Positions 27,912 through 37,812 are shown, counted from the first letter of the stretch. The stretch is 64,000 nucleotides of DNA from Azospirillum lipoferum (GCF_024170005.1 NZ_JALJXJ010000023.1:32944-96943), one strand, 5' to 3'. A program made the numbers and translations. The notes: generated by a model not told the origin, from the sequence alone.

Positions 27912-28023
27912 CCTTCCCAAACAACGCCAAATCTACCGAATGACGGTGCACCGGCCCACCCGCACTGCCCCCCGGGGCAGCGGACAGGGAGACCGCCGCG
28001 ACCGCCGCGACCCGGAGCCCATC

Positions 28024-29547
28024 ATGCCCGACGCGAACACCGCCCTGCTGGCGGCCCGTCCTTCCCGAACCCGCCTTTCCGCCGCCACCCTCGACCGCCT
28101 GCCCCCAACCGTCGAGCGTCCCGCTTACGACCGCGCCGCGGTGACGCCGGGCATCGTCCATATCGGCCTCGGCGCCTTCTGCCGCGCCCATCTCGCCACC
28201 TACACCGACGATGTACTGGCGACCGGCGACACCAGCTGGGGTATCGTCGGCGTCGATCCGCTGTCGCCTGCGATCCGCGACGCGCTGAAGCCGCAGGACT
28301 GCCTCTATACCCTGCTGGTACGCGAGGAGGCACGCGACCGGCTGCGTGTCATGGGATCCTTCCTCGATGCGCTGGCCACCGCCGACCAGCTGAACGAGGT
28401 TCTGGCCCTGCTGACGAAGCCGGAGATCCGCATCGTCACCCTGACGGTGACCGAGAAGGGCTATTGCCAGGACGCCGCCACCGGCGTGCTGGACGAGGCC
28501 CATCCGCTGATCCGCGTCGACCTTGCCGATCCCGCCGCGCCGCGCAGCGTGCCCGGCCTGCTGGCGGAGGCGATCCGCCGCCGCCGCGCCGCCGGGGTGC
28601 CGCCCTTCACCGTGCTGGTCTGCGACAACCTCGCCCAGAACGGCATCAAGGTGCGCGGCATCGTCGTGCGCTATGCCGAACTCCGCGATCCGGACCTCGC
28701 CGCCTACATCGCCGGGCAGGTCAGCTTCCCCTGCACCATGGTCGACCGCATCACCCCCGCCACCCAGGACACCGACCGCGCCACGGTGGAGGACGCGACC
28801 GGATGCCATGACGCGTGGCCGGTGGTGAGCGAACCCTTCAAGCAATGGGTGATCGAGGACCGCTTCCCGCTCGGCCGTCCGGCCTGGGAAAAGGCCGGCG
28901 CCATCCTGGTCGACGACGTCCACCCGTTCGAGCTGATGAAGCTGCGCTGCCTGAACGGCGCCCATTCGCTGCTGGCCTACCTGTCGGTGATTGCCGGCAT
29001 CGAGACCATCGCGGAGGCAATGGCCGATCCGCAGTTGCCGGCCGTCATGCGGCGGCTTTGGACGGAGGACCTGATCCCCACCCTGCCGCCGGTACCGGGA
29101 ACCGACATCCCCGCCTACACCGCGGCACTGGAGGCGCGTTTCCGCAATCCCGGCATCCGCCACCGCACCATCCAAATCTCGTCGGACGGCTCGCAGAAGC
29201 TGCCGCCGCGCCTGCTGGAACCGGCGCGTGAGCTGTTCGCCGCCGGCAAGGCGCCGAGGGTGATCCCGCTGGCCGTCGCCGCCTGGATGCGCTTCCTGCT
29301 GGAAAAGGACGAAGCGGGCACCGCCTACACCGTCGCCGACCCGCTGGCGGCGGCGCTGACCGGCATTGCCAGCGCCCGCCGTACCGATGCCGGCGCCCTG
29401 GCCGCCGCCCTGTTCGCCATCGAGGACATCTTCGCACCGGAACTGGTGGCGGAACCCGCCTTCCGCAGCGCGGTCGTCCGCCATCTCGACAGCCTGATGA
29501 GCGTCGGCGTCGCCAAGACGCTGACCGCCTTCCTCGCCACCCCCTGA
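28024..29547 (+). CDS. uxuB: Mannitol-dehydrogenase-family protein, probable fructuronate reductase
   Basis: 507 residues from ATG 28024; the frame continues upstream to 27733 but without family similarity. The N-terminal Rossmann part has VTPGIVHIGLGAFCRAHLATYTDDVL. The catalytic K-x4-N-x2-H of polyol dehydrogenases is seen in KLRCLNGAHSLLAYLS. TLTVTEKGYCQD and VSFPCTMVDRITPAT are typical of UxuB/UxaB-like mannonate oxidoreductases. It interconverts D-fructuronate and D-mannonate with NADH. The adjoining uxuA supports this over mannitol or arabinitol dehydrogenase. Confidence 0.88.
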   Translation: MPDANTALLAARPSRTRLSAATLDRLPPTVERPAYDRAAVTPGIVHIGLGAFCRAHLATYTDDVLATGDTSWGIVGVDPLSPAIRDALKPQDCLYTLLVREEARDRLRVMGSFLDALATADQLNEVLALLTKPEIRIVTLTVTEKGYCQDAATGVLDEAHPLIRVDLADPAAPRSVPGLLAEAIRRRRAAGVPPFTVLVCDNLAQNGIKVRGIVVRYAELRDPDLAAYIAGQVSFPCTMVDRITPATQDTDRATVEDATGCHDAWPVVSEPFKQWVIEDRFPLGRPAWEKAGAILVDDVHPFELMKLRCLNGAHSLLAYLSVIAGIETIAEAMADPQLPAVMRRLWTEDLIPTLPPVPGTDIPAYTAALEARFRNPGIRHRTIQISSDGSQKLPPRLLEPARELFAAGKAPRVIPLAVAAWMRFLLEKDEAGTAYTVADPLAAALTGIASARRTDAGALAAALFAIEDIFAPELVAEPAFRSAVVRHLDSLMSVGVAKTLTAFLATP

Positions 29548-29596
29548 CCAAACGGCGGCTTCCGCCCCCCGTACCCGCATTTGAAAGGACGACATC

Positions 29597-30787
29597 ATGC
29601 AGGAAACCTGGCGCTGGTTCGGCCCGGACGATCCCGTCACCCTGGAGAAGGCCCGTCAGGCCGGTGCCACCGGCATCGTCACGGCTCTGCACCACATGAA
29701 CCAGGGCAGCGTCTGGACACCTGAGGAAATCCAGAAGCGCCGCGCCATGGTCGAGGCCGCCGGCCTGACCTGGGCGGTGGTGGAGAGCATCGGCGTCGGC
29801 GAGGAGATCAAGACCCGCACCGGCGACTTCCGCACCAAGATCGACAATTACAAGCAGTCGATCCGCAATGTGGCGCGGGCCGGCATCCCGGTGATCTGCT
29901 ACAACTTCATGGTCATCACCGACTGGAGCCGGACCAACCTGATGCACCGGCTGCCGAATGGCGGCTATGCCCTGCGCTACGACAGCGTCGATTTCGCCGC
30001 ATACGACCTGTTCGTGCTGAAGCGCCGCAATGCGGAGGCCAGCTACGCCCCAGCCCACATCGCCGCCGCCAAGGCGCGGTTCGAAGGGATGACGGTGGAA
30101 CAGGTGGCGGAGCTGGAACGCAACCTGATCGACTGGCTGCCGGCCCGCGACTTCGCCTATGACCGCGACAGCTTCCGCGGCATGCTGGAGCTGTACCAGG
30201 AGATCGGCGTCGAGGATCTGCGCGCCAACCTGATCGAGTTCCTGCGCGAGATCACGCCTGTGGCTGAAGAGGAAGGGGTGCGGCTGTGCATCCACCCCGA
30301 TGACCCGTCCTTTCCCATCTTCGGCCTGCCGCGGGTGATGTCCACCGCGGAAGACGTGCGGGCGCTGTTCGACGCCGTGCCGCAGGAGGCCTGCGGGCTG
30401 ACCCTGTGCACGGGGTCCTTCGGCTCCAACCCGAAGAACGATCTGGTGGCGATGGCGAAGGAGTTCGCCCCGCGCATCCATTTCGTCCATCTGCGCAACA
30501 CCACGCACGAGCCGGACGGCTCCTTCTACGAGGCCGACCATCTCGGCGGCGACACAGACCTGATCGGGGTGGCGGCGGCGATGATCGACGAGGAGGCCCG
30601 CCGCCGGCAGGCTGGCCGCGCCGACGCCCAGATCCCGATGCGCCCGGACCATGGTCATCTGCTGGGCGACGACATCGGCCAGACGATGAACCCCGGCTAT
30701 TCCTTCGTCGGGCGCCTGAAGGGGCTGGCCGAACTGCGCGGCGTGATGCGCACCATCGAAGCCTTCCGCGATAAGCGGGTGGCGTGA
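29597..30787 (+). CDS. uxuA: Mannonate dehydratase
   Basis: 396 residues, ATG 29597 with AAAGGACG upstream. Converts D-mannonate to 2-keto-3-deoxygluconate. Family signatures: MQETWRWFGPDDPVTLEKARQAGATGIVTALHH at the start, RLCIHPDDPSFPIFGLPRV, the metal-binding Cys in CGLTLCTGSFGSNP, HFVHLRNT, and RPDHGHLLGDD near the C-terminus (Asp and His metal ligands). Follows uxuB by 49 bp in the same operon. The next steps (KdgK, KdgA) are not in the window. Confidence 0.95.
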   Translation: MQETWRWFGPDDPVTLEKARQAGATGIVTALHHMNQGSVWTPEEIQKRRAMVEAAGLTWAVVESIGVGEEIKTRTGDFRTKIDNYKQSIRNVARAGIPVICYNFMVITDWSRTNLMHRLPNGGYALRYDSVDFAAYDLFVLKRRNAEASYAPAHIAAAKARFEGMTVEQVAELERNLIDWLPARDFAYDRDSFRGMLELYQEIGVEDLRANLIEFLREITPVAEEEGVRLCIHPDDPSFPIFGLPRVMSTAEDVRALFDAVPQEACGLTLCTGSFGSNPKNDLVAMAKEFAPRIHFVHLRNTTHEPDGSFYEADHLGGDTDLIGVAAAMIDEEARRRQAGRADAQIPMRPDHGHLLGDDIGQTMNPGYSFVGRLKGLAELRGVMRTIEAFRDKRVA

Positions 30788-30794
30788 CGGGCGA

Positions 30795-30829
30795 CGGGAC
30801 CCGTTTCCAGTGCGGGGAGACGGGTCCCG
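30795..30829. terminator. Hairpin between convergent uxuA and GGDEF-EAL genes
   Basis: CGGGACCCGT (30795-30804) and ACGGGTCCCG (30820-30829) form a perfect 10-bp stem with a 15-base loop in the 49-bp convergent gap. Suited to act as a bidirectional transcription end. Confidence 0.55.
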
Positions 30830-30836
30830 CCACCGT

Positions 30837-33467
30837 TCAGCTCCGTCCGTCCTCCGCCGGGGACAGCGCCCCGCCGCTCTCGGCGGCAAGCGTGGCCGGC
30901 GTCAGGTCGAACGCCTCGGCCGGAACCGGCAGGCCAAGGAAGCCGCCCTGGGCGAAACCGCAGCGAACCTCACCGGCCAACGCCTGCTGCTCCCCCGTCT
31001 CCACCCCTTCGGCGATCACCGTCAGGTTCATGCTGCGGGCCAGCGCCACGATGGCATGCACCGTTTCCTGGCTGTCGGGATTGCGGACGACATCCCGCAG
31101 GATGGCCTGATCGATCTTCAGGAACTCCACCGGCAGCCGCCGCAGATGGCCGAGCGCTGCGTAACCGGTTCCGAACCCGCTGATCGAGAAGGTGACGCCC
31201 AGCACCCGCAGGGTCTGCATCGTCCGCGTCATCTCCGCCGACGGCGCCAGCATCGTGGCCTCCGGCAGTTCCAGGATCAACCGGTCCGGCGAAGCACCAT
31301 GACGGGCGAGGCAGCCGGCGACCTGCTCGTCAAAGCCGGAATGTTTCAACTGGAGGGCGGATACCGGGACTGTCAGCCGCAGCCCGGCGGCGCCGCGGCC
31401 GCGCCAGTCCGCCAGTTGCCGGCAGGCGGCATCCAGCAGCCAGGAGCCGATCTGCAGGATCAGCCCGTTCGCCTCCGCCAGATGCAGGAACTCGGTCGGG
31501 GGCAGCTGGCCACGGTCGGGATGGTTCCAGCGCACCTCCGCCTGCGCGCCGGCCAGTAAACCGCTGCCGACCTCCACCACCGGCTGAAGGAACAGCGCCA
31601 GCTGCCCCTTCGCCACCGCATCGTGCAGGTCGTTCTCCATCCACAGATGGGACAGCGCATCGGCGTCCATCGCCGGGTCGTAGAAGGTCCAGTTGGCCGT
31701 CCCCTGCCGCTTGGCATGGTACATCGCGACATCGGCGTTCTTCACCAGAAGCTCCGGGTCGGTCCCCTGTTCCGGTGCGAAGGTGACACCGATGCTGGCG
31801 GAGATGTGCAGGGTCTGGCCGGCGATGTGGAAAGGCTCGCCCAGGCTGTCGAGCAGACGGCGGGCGACCTTCTCCGCCTCGCCACGGTCACCGACTTCCG
31901 ACAGGATGACGGTGAACTCGTCGCCGCCGATGCGCGCGATGGTCTCCGACCCGCGGACGCAAGCCGCCATCCGTTGCGCCGCCTCGCGCAGCAGCACGTC
32001 GCCGGTCTGATGCCCCAACGTGTCGTTGACCCATTTGAAGCGGTTCAGGTCGATGAACAGCAGCGCCATGGGTGTCCTGTCGCGGGCCGCACGGCGCAGC
32101 GCCTGGCGCAGTCGGTCATAGAACAGCGGCCGGTTGGGCAGCCCGGTCAGCGCGTCGTAATTGGCCTGATGGCGGATCGTCTCCTCCGCCCGGCGGCGGG
32201 CGGTGATGTCCTGGATTGCGGTGATCAGCCCGAGGACGTGGCCGGCGGCATCATGGAACGGTTCCCCCACCTCCTGAAGGTCGAGATAGCCGCCCCCGGG
32301 CCGGGCAACGCGGTATTCGATGTCGAAGCGCGCATTCTCCGCCCGAGCGCGGCGGTAGGTGTCCTGAATCTCCAGCCGCTGATCCGGCATCACGCGGTCG
32401 AGATAGAGCCCGACGGTCAGCGGCTCCGACCCGGCCGATGTCGACCCGGCCGACACCGATCCATTGGGCAAGCCGATCAGTTCGCGGAAATTGGCCGAGA
32501 CCTCCAGCCGGTCTTCGGGCAGATGGACGGTGTAGGCCAGCTTGGCGACGCGCTGGGCCTGGGCGAGCCGCGCCTCGCTGAGGCGCAGCGGCTCCTGCCG
32601 TTTCAACCGTTGCAGCACGCGCTGGAACAGGAACAGCAGCGCCACCAGCGCCAGCACGAAACCGCCGGCATAGGGCGCGGTCTCCCGCACCAACGTGCGG
32701 CCGGGCTGTTCGGGCATCCAGGTCAGCAGGCCGAACGGCGTCCCGGCGATGCTCTGCAAGGAAAGACTGAAGATGTCGGGCGGAACCGGCCCATCGGCCG
32801 GAACCATGCGCAAATCGGCGATCCGCCGCGAAGCGGCCAGCTTCGCCAGCTCCGATTCGAGCCTCGTCAGGAAGATCTGGACCGGTTTGGCGGGATTCGG
32901 CGGAAACGGGTCATGCCCATACTCATATTCGATCACCCGGGCGCCGAAGACGAAAGGCGTCCGCCCGACATGGACGATGCCGCTGACGGGCTTCCCGGCG
33001 GAGCGCGCCGCCGCCAGCACCGCCAGCAGATCGGCCGCCTCGCGTGCAGCCGCGTCGATATCCTCGCGCAGAGCGCCGTCCTTCGATGCATAGATCAGCC
33101 CGTCCTGTCCGTTCCAGGCATAGGAGCGATCGAGCCCCCACAACCGCTCCGCATAGGGGCCGACATTGGCATTGGCCCAGACTTTGTCGAACTCGACCAC
33201 CAGATGGTCGACGGCATCGTTCCACAGGCTGTATTCCTCGGCCTTCTTTCCCATCGCCGTGGTCAGATCGGCAACGGCGTCCGTGATCTCGGCCCTTGTC
33301 CGCTCCGCCGTTGCCGCATCGATCCGCCGCGCCGTCTCCAGCGCCATGAACAGCACGAACGAGACAGTCAACACAACCATGGCGACAAAAAGCAGGCCGA
33401 CAATATTAAGTCGACGAGCATCGCCCGTAGCGCGGCCGAAGTTTCCTGGAGTTGGAGTGGAGATCAT
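30837..33467 (-). CDS. CHASE4-like / PAS / GGDEF / degenerate EAL membrane protein
   Basis: 876 residues. Membrane helix 22-42, a periplasmic CHASE4-like domain with YSLWNDAVDHLV (~45-260), second helix ~268-284, PAS with PAC (~300-425), GGDEF (~435-600) and EAL (~610-860). The GGDEF site is intact (514-518); the inhibition site reads RGSE instead of RxxD. The EAL domain has lost key residues: EAL is QAE at 642-644, the metal-binding Asn of the vNvS strand is Pro701, and the DD of DDFGTG is SG at 763-764, although VIAEGVET and KID remain. Cyclase activity is likely; phosphodiesterase activity is not. Transcribed alone, convergent with uxuA. Confidence 0.88.
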   Translation of the reverse strand: MISTPTPGNFGRATGDARRLNIVGLLFVAMVVLTVSFVLFMALETARRIDAATAERTRAEITDAVADLTTAMGKKAEEYSLWNDAVDHLVVEFDKVWANANVGPYAERLWGLDRSYAWNGQDGLIYASKDGALREDIDAAAREAADLLAVLAAARSAGKPVSGIVHVGRTPFVFGARVIEYEYGHDPFPPNPAKPVQIFLTRLESELAKLAASRRIADLRMVPADGPVPPDIFSLSLQSIAGTPFGLLTWMPEQPGRTLVRETAPYAGGFVLALVALLFLFQRVLQRLKRQEPLRLSEARLAQAQRVAKLAYTVHLPEDRLEVSANFRELIGLPNGSVSAGSTSAGSEPLTVGLYLDRVMPDQRLEIQDTYRRARAENARFDIEYRVARPGGGYLDLQEVGEPFHDAAGHVLGLITAIQDITARRRAEETIRHQANYDALTGLPNRPLFYDRLRQALRRAARDRTPMALLFIDLNRFKWVNDTLGHQTGDVLLREAAQRMAACVRGSETIARIGGDEFTVILSEVGDRGEAEKVARRLLDSLGEPFHIAGQTLHISASIGVTFAPEQGTDPELLVKNADVAMYHAKRQGTANWTFYDPAMDADALSHLWMENDLHDAVAKGQLALFLQPVVEVGSGLLAGAQAEVRWNHPDRGQLPPTEFLHLAEANGLILQIGSWLLDAACRQLADWRGRGAAGLRLTVPVSALQLKHSGFDEQVAGCLARHGASPDRLILELPEATMLAPSAEMTRTMQTLRVLGVTFSISGFGTGYAALGHLRRLPVEFLKIDQAILRDVVRNPDSQETVHAIVALARSMNLTVIAEGVETGEQQALAGEVRCGFAQGGFLGLPVPAEAFDLTPATLAAESGGALSPAEDGRS

Positions 33468-33633
33468 CGCGACGTTTACCGAATTCCGAATATCACAATT
33501 ATTCTACCCCAATTCCCGTTAATTTTCCGCTTATGAGAACAGTTTGCGGGCTCAGCGTATCAATCTTTCCGCGTATCCGCGCCTTAACCGGTACGGATTT
33601 CCGCCAGTCTTGTGGGTGAATTTGGACCGGCAC

Positions 33634-33661
33634 CCACGATCCACGATCCACGATCCACGAT
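33634..33661. repeat. Four tandem copies of CCACGAT
   Basis: Four uninterrupted 7-base units, 28 bp. A simple repeat in a non-coding region 167 bp upstream of the GGDEF-EAL gene start. It may vary in copy number between strains. Confidence 0.8.
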
Positions 33662-33823
33662 CCGGCGGCGATCAGAATGGTGCTGGGGGAATGGCGCCGG
33701 GCTTGCCGGCGGAAAAAGGCATACCGCGACCACGCCAACTAGAAAAGCGGCGTTCGGCATCGGGACTACCTGAAAAGCGAACCACACTCCGAGGAACGGC
33801 AGGACGAGCCTTATACCAACGGC

Positions 33824-33851
33824 TTTTGATCCTGACTTGTCAGGATCAAAA
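33824..33851. terminator. Rho-independent terminator after the FIST kinase gene
   Basis: TTTTGATCCTGAC (33824-33836) pairs perfectly with GTCAGGATCAAAA (33839-33851). The GATCCTGAC stem is flanked by A4 and T4, so it works in either direction. It lies 53 bp beyond the stop of the minus-strand kinase gene, where the operon should end. Confidence 0.7.
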
Positions 33852-33904
33852 ACTTCGCTGGTTTCGATCGGTTTGCCACACCCAATTCATTGGCTCTGAT
33901 CCGA

Positions 33905-36316
33905 TCAGGGCATGCCGGCTTCGCCGGCAGCGGCCTGTGGGCCGCTGTCCGGTTCGGAATGGGCATCGGCGGCCGGCTCCGCCACGATGGTCGGGATCAG
34001 GATGCGCATCGTGGTCCCCTGCCCCACGCGACTGTCTGCGACGATGTGCCCTCCCCAGCTGGCGACGATGCCATGGACCACCGGCAAGCCAAGTCCCGTG
34101 CCATACCCCACCGCCTTCGTGGTGAAGAAGGGGTCGAAGATTCGCGCCAATGTCGCCGCATCCATCCCACACCCGGTGTCGCGGACGATCAGCGCGGCGT
34201 AACGGCCGGCCGGGTGCGGCCATGCCCCCTCCACCGTCTTGTCAAGCTGGACGGCGTCAGCCGTAATCTCGATCAGTCCCCCCGATGACCCGATCGCGTC
34301 GGCCGCGTTCCGCACCAGATTGATCAACACCTGCGCCATCTGCGTTTCATCGGCCCGGACCAGGAGAGGAGTCGGGGTGATCCGCCAGACAAGTTCGACA
34401 GTCCGGGGAACGAGCACGTCGACCATCTCGGCCACATTATGCAGCGCCGATCCCAGTTGCAGCGGCCCCGCCTCCGTTGCTTCGGCGTGGCTGAAGGTCA
34501 GCACCTGCTGGGTGATGCGCTTGGCACGCTGTGCGGCTTCGATCACCCTGGCGAGATTTCTCTGTGCCTGGCAATCCGGCTCCACATCCTCCATGACCAG
34601 TTCCGTCAAACCGATGATCGGTTGCAGCATATTGTTGATTTCATGCGCCAGACCGCCCGCCAGACAGCCCAGGGCCTCCAGCTTCTGGGCTTCGCGCAGT
34701 TGCGCCTCCAACTCCATGCGGGTTTCGGCGGAGCGGCGGCGCTCATCGGCGAGGCGCAGTTCCGCCTCGCGCAGGCTCAACACCTCGGCCACGGCTTCCC
34801 GCTCCTCGGTCACCTGCCGGACGGCATCCAGAAGATCGTCGACCGCCGAGATGAGGGGATCGGAGCCTTGCGTGTCGCTCTGCTCGGTATAGGCACCGAT
34901 CTGCTTGAAGCGCCCATAGAGCGTGACCGGGGCGTCGCTGCGACCGACCAGGTTGCGGATCAGGGTTTGCCGCAGGCGGTTCAGCATGCGCAGCCGGGTG
35001 TTCCGGGCGCGCTGGAAATAATTCTGGAAATGCCCGTAGTGGATCGGAAACCGGGCAACGTAATCGTTGGCGAATCCAGTCTGGCCCTGCGCTTTCCCCA
35101 CCCCTCCGTCGAAGAAAAAAAGCGCGGTGAGCGTCTGGTTGACGTTGATGCCCAGAATTTCGCCGAAGGTCGAAAAGCCGGCCACAGGAAGATCATCGAA
35201 GACGCTCATCCCGGTCAGGCTCGGACCGTTGTTGATCCGACGCAGGACGCAGTCGTTGAGAATACCGCCAACCGGTTCCGGTTTGTCGCGCAGAAAGGCG
35301 GCGAAGTCGTTCCTCGTCTGCTCGATGAAATCGGTGGCCTCGAGCAGAAGGAGCTCGTCGCCGGCATTGACGTCGCAGAAGAAGGAGACCCGTCCCTTCG
35401 CACGGTTGATCCCGGCCACCGAGCGCACGAAGAGCCCGCTGTCCAGCTCGACAGCGAAGGTATGGGAAACCAGCAGGCGTTCGAGTTCGTCGGCATGGCA
35501 CCGCAGGCTCCGGCACAGCGCCTCGACGAAGCCGGTGACCTCCAGGCTGTCGGGATCGATGACGCTCGTCACCGTGCGCCGGATCGGGTCGCAGTCGAGG
35601 ATCGTGAAAGACAGTCCGGTCTTGCGGAAATTCTGTGATTTGAAGACTCCGTAGCGTTTGCCCGGAGCCATTCGCACGAATGCGATGACCGCATGATTGT
35701 TCAGCACCTGGCTGCCGTTGTAAACCCAGGTGTCCTGGAAATCCAAGGTTCCGCCAGCCGAGCCGCCGACGAACAGCACCGGGAAGCGGCCGCACGCGTA
35801 GATCGCCTCCATCAGGCAGCTCTCGCTGGCGGACAGCCCGTCGATGAACAGCAGCGCCACGGTGTCGTGGCAATCGAGCGGGAATGCCGGATCGATCGCC
35901 TCCAGCTCCTGGCGGATCGCATCGATGCGCTGTTCATGGGAGAGACGGATGCGTCCCGCCCGGACATCTTCGCTGTGCAAGGGAACGCTGTGGATGCTCA
36001 CATCGGCGAACAGGGGTCGGCTGAAGGCCTGCAGGACGATGCCGTCCGGCCGCTCTCCGGGATGATAGAGCCCTCCGGGCACTCCCGAACACAGCTCTCC
36101 CGCCGTCGACACCAGCACCAGCCTGCTTTGCGGATCGAGCGACGAGCGCAAGCCCTCCGCGATCTTTGCAAAGGGAAGCTCCGGCGACACGAAGCCGAGG
36201 ACGAAAGCCGGCGGACCGGCGTCGAAGGCGAGCAGCTTCGGCACGTCGTCGAGACCGGCGGCATCGGTGACAAGGGTCTTGATGAAGCCGTTCGAATGCC
36301 CAAGGGCACTTGGCAT
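33905..36316 (-). CDS. FIST-domain sensor histidine kinase
   Basis: 803 residues. ATG 36316 is chosen over 36334 because AGGAGGT lies 6 bases upstream of it. FIST_N (about 35-225, with SPELPFAKIAEGLRSSLDPQSRLVLVSTAGEL) and FIST_C (about 240-385) form a predicted sensor for small ligands. A coiled-coil linker (~500-545) precedes HisKA with GLAHEINNMLQP (phospho-His ~558) and a complete HATPase (NLVRNAADAIG, DTGCGMD, GTGLGLPVVHGIVASWGG). No membrane helix, so cytosolic. No receiver is attached; the stand-alone receiver two genes upstream is the probable partner. Transcribed after the degenerate GGDEF-EAL-like gene. Confidence 0.88.
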   Translation of the reverse strand: MPSALGHSNGFIKTLVTDAAGLDDVPKLLAFDAGPPAFVLGFVSPELPFAKIAEGLRSSLDPQSRLVLVSTAGELCSGVPGGLYHPGERPDGIVLQAFSRPLFADVSIHSVPLHSEDVRAGRIRLSHEQRIDAIRQELEAIDPAFPLDCHDTVALLFIDGLSASESCLMEAIYACGRFPVLFVGGSAGGTLDFQDTWVYNGSQVLNNHAVIAFVRMAPGKRYGVFKSQNFRKTGLSFTILDCDPIRRTVTSVIDPDSLEVTGFVEALCRSLRCHADELERLLVSHTFAVELDSGLFVRSVAGINRAKGRVSFFCDVNAGDELLLLEATDFIEQTRNDFAAFLRDKPEPVGGILNDCVLRRINNGPSLTGMSVFDDLPVAGFSTFGEILGINVNQTLTALFFFDGGVGKAQGQTGFANDYVARFPIHYGHFQNYFQRARNTRLRMLNRLRQTLIRNLVGRSDAPVTLYGRFKQIGAYTEQSDTQGSDPLISAVDDLLDAVRQVTEEREAVAEVLSLREAELRLADERRRSAETRMELEAQLREAQKLEALGCLAGGLAHEINNMLQPIIGLTELVMEDVEPDCQAQRNLARVIEAAQRAKRITQQVLTFSHAEATEAGPLQLGSALHNVAEMVDVLVPRTVELVWRITPTPLLVRADETQMAQVLINLVRNAADAIGSSGGLIEITADAVQLDKTVEGAWPHPAGRYAALIVRDTGCGMDAATLARIFDPFFTTKAVGYGTGLGLPVVHGIVASWGGHIVADSRVGQGTTMRILIPTIVAEPAADAHSEPDSGPQAAAGEAGMP

Positions 36317-36408
36317 GGTGGAACCTCCTGTCATGAGAGCTCACCACGGAATGGTCGGGGGCAGACCAGCTGTCCGAGGGCCCGGCTGTCCGAGCAGCCG
36401 GCCGCCGG

Positions 36409-37788
36409 TCAGCGCACGGCCTCGCGCAGGAACAGATCCTGCCAGCCGAACCGCAGCATGTGCTGGGGGATTTCGCCGGCGCGACCGATCCGGTCGCCGG
36501 CGATCAGCGTCGCCCCGGCCGCCCGTGCAGCGACCGCAAGACTGGTCGAGGTGATGCCGACAATGCAGGTTTTCAGACTGGCCCGCTCCGCCGCCGCGAC
36601 GAAGCTGTTCATGTCCTCCATGATCCTGGCCTCGGTGCCGCGGTCGGACGCGATCATGGTGGTCAGGCCGGTCAGGCCGGTTCCCGACAGGCTGGCGAAG
36701 CTCTGTTGCCGGCATTCCACGCGCATGAACGTCCAGCGGCAGAAAGGCCGCACCTCGTTGACCAGCTCACTCATCCGGCCGTTGGGCACACCGGCGGGGA
36801 AACGCAGGAATTCGAAGACGAGAAAGGGGCGCAGATAGTCCGGCACCGACTGGCAGATCGCCAGATACTCCTGCCGGCTGCGGCGCGCCGCCAGCGTCTC
36901 GAAACAGACGGGCACCGACACCATCAGGCGGAACTTGTTGCGGAACAGCTCGTCCAGAATCTCGACCGTGTCGGCCAGGGTGTCGATGTCGACCTTGGCC
37001 AGCTGCTGCGGTTCGGTGATCGCCGACAGCGCCATCATCCCTTCGACCGAGGTCCCATCGGGAAAACGGCGGACCGGTGTGCACATGTAGGTGGAGATCA
37101 CCTGCCGGCCGACGTCCCACAACGGGCGGTACATGGTCCCGATCTGCGCCATCTCCAGCTGTGACAGCTTCAGCCTGCGCGCCTCCTCCGCCCCGATCGC
37201 GGCGGATGCCGGCGGTGCCGCCGGGCCGCCTGCCCGTTCCGCCGGACCGCGCGTTTCCACCGTCTGCTCGACGGCCGAAAGAAGGTCCGCGACGGAAGCA
37301 TGTTCAAACATCAACTTTCCATCCACGGCGCCAACGGCGGTGGAGACGGTGATGTCGGCCAGCTTGGGGTCGCCCAGGAAAAGCCGGTACAGTTCTTCGG
37401 CGATCTTGGCGCAGACAAGCGACGCCGCCGCTCGGCTCAGCGTCGCGAAAACGATGATGTATTCGCCGTCACCGCTGCGGAACTGGACGTCCTTGTCGCC
37501 AATTTGACGGCTGATGATGCGGTCCGCGGAACTGTGAACGCGGTCGCGCAATTCATCCCAGCTGGACCCGAGGCTCGCACGCAGGCTGTCGAAGTTCAGC
37601 ATATGGATCCGGCCGGCGGAGAGCAGCTGCGGCTGGGACAGCAGAGCCTTCAGCCGCCGTTCCAGGTCCCTCATCCGCTCGATATCCGCATCGTGCGTCA
37701 CCACGCCCCGCGCCGACGGGGACGTTGCCGCAGGCTCCTCCTCGACGAACCAGTTCCGGAGCTTTTCCCCCAACGACAGTCCAAGCAT
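36409..37788 (-). CDS. Uncharacterised protein, probable degenerate GGDEF-EAL relative
   Basis: 459 residues, no firm family. AGGATAAGG precedes the start. Residues ~40-175 resemble an inactive GGDEF domain: FRSGDGEYIIVFATLSRAAASLVCAKIAEELYRLF sits where GGDEFxxxL normally lies. Residues ~205-455 look like an EAL barrel with no catalytic residues: YRPLWDVGRQVISTYMCTP, an SVPVCFETL strand, and a closing AAGATLIAGDRIG followed by LRFGWQDLFLREAVR. An Ala/Pro-rich linker (~183-200) joins the halves. No membrane helix or signal. It lies between a receiver gene and a FIST kinase gene, all in one direction, so it may be an output or scaffold protein. The family link is my reading of pattern, not a search. 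Confidence 0.5.
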   Translation of the reverse strand: MLGLSLGEKLRNWFVEEEPAATSPSARGVVTHDADIERMRDLERRLKALLSQPQLLSAGRIHMLNFDSLRASLGSSWDELRDRVHSSADRIISRQIGDKDVQFRSGDGEYIIVFATLSRAAASLVCAKIAEELYRLFLGDPKLADITVSTAVGAVDGKLMFEHASVADLLSAVEQTVETRGPAERAGGPAAPPASAAIGAEEARRLKLSQLEMAQIGTMYRPLWDVGRQVISTYMCTPVRRFPDGTSVEGMMALSAITEPQQLAKVDIDTLADTVEILDELFRNKFRLMVSVPVCFETLAARRSRQEYLAICQSVPDYLRPFLVFEFLRFPAGVPNGRMSELVNEVRPFCRWTFMRVECRQQSFASLSGTGLTGLTTMIASDRGTEARIMEDMNSFVAAAERASLKTCIVGITSTSLAVAARAAGATLIAGDRIGRAGEIPQHMLRFGWQDLFLREAVR

Positions 37789-37812
37789 GACCTTATCCTC
37801 TTAGTGCCGACG

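Larger units (their letters stand above)
33468..33904. other. Intergenic region with tandem 7-mer and terminator
   Basis: 437 bp between two minus-strand signalling genes, without a supported gene. It is less GC-rich near 33470-33600. It contains four perfect copies of CCACGAT at 33634-33661 and a strong terminator-like hairpin at 33824-33851 (separate entries). Confidence 0.5.
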
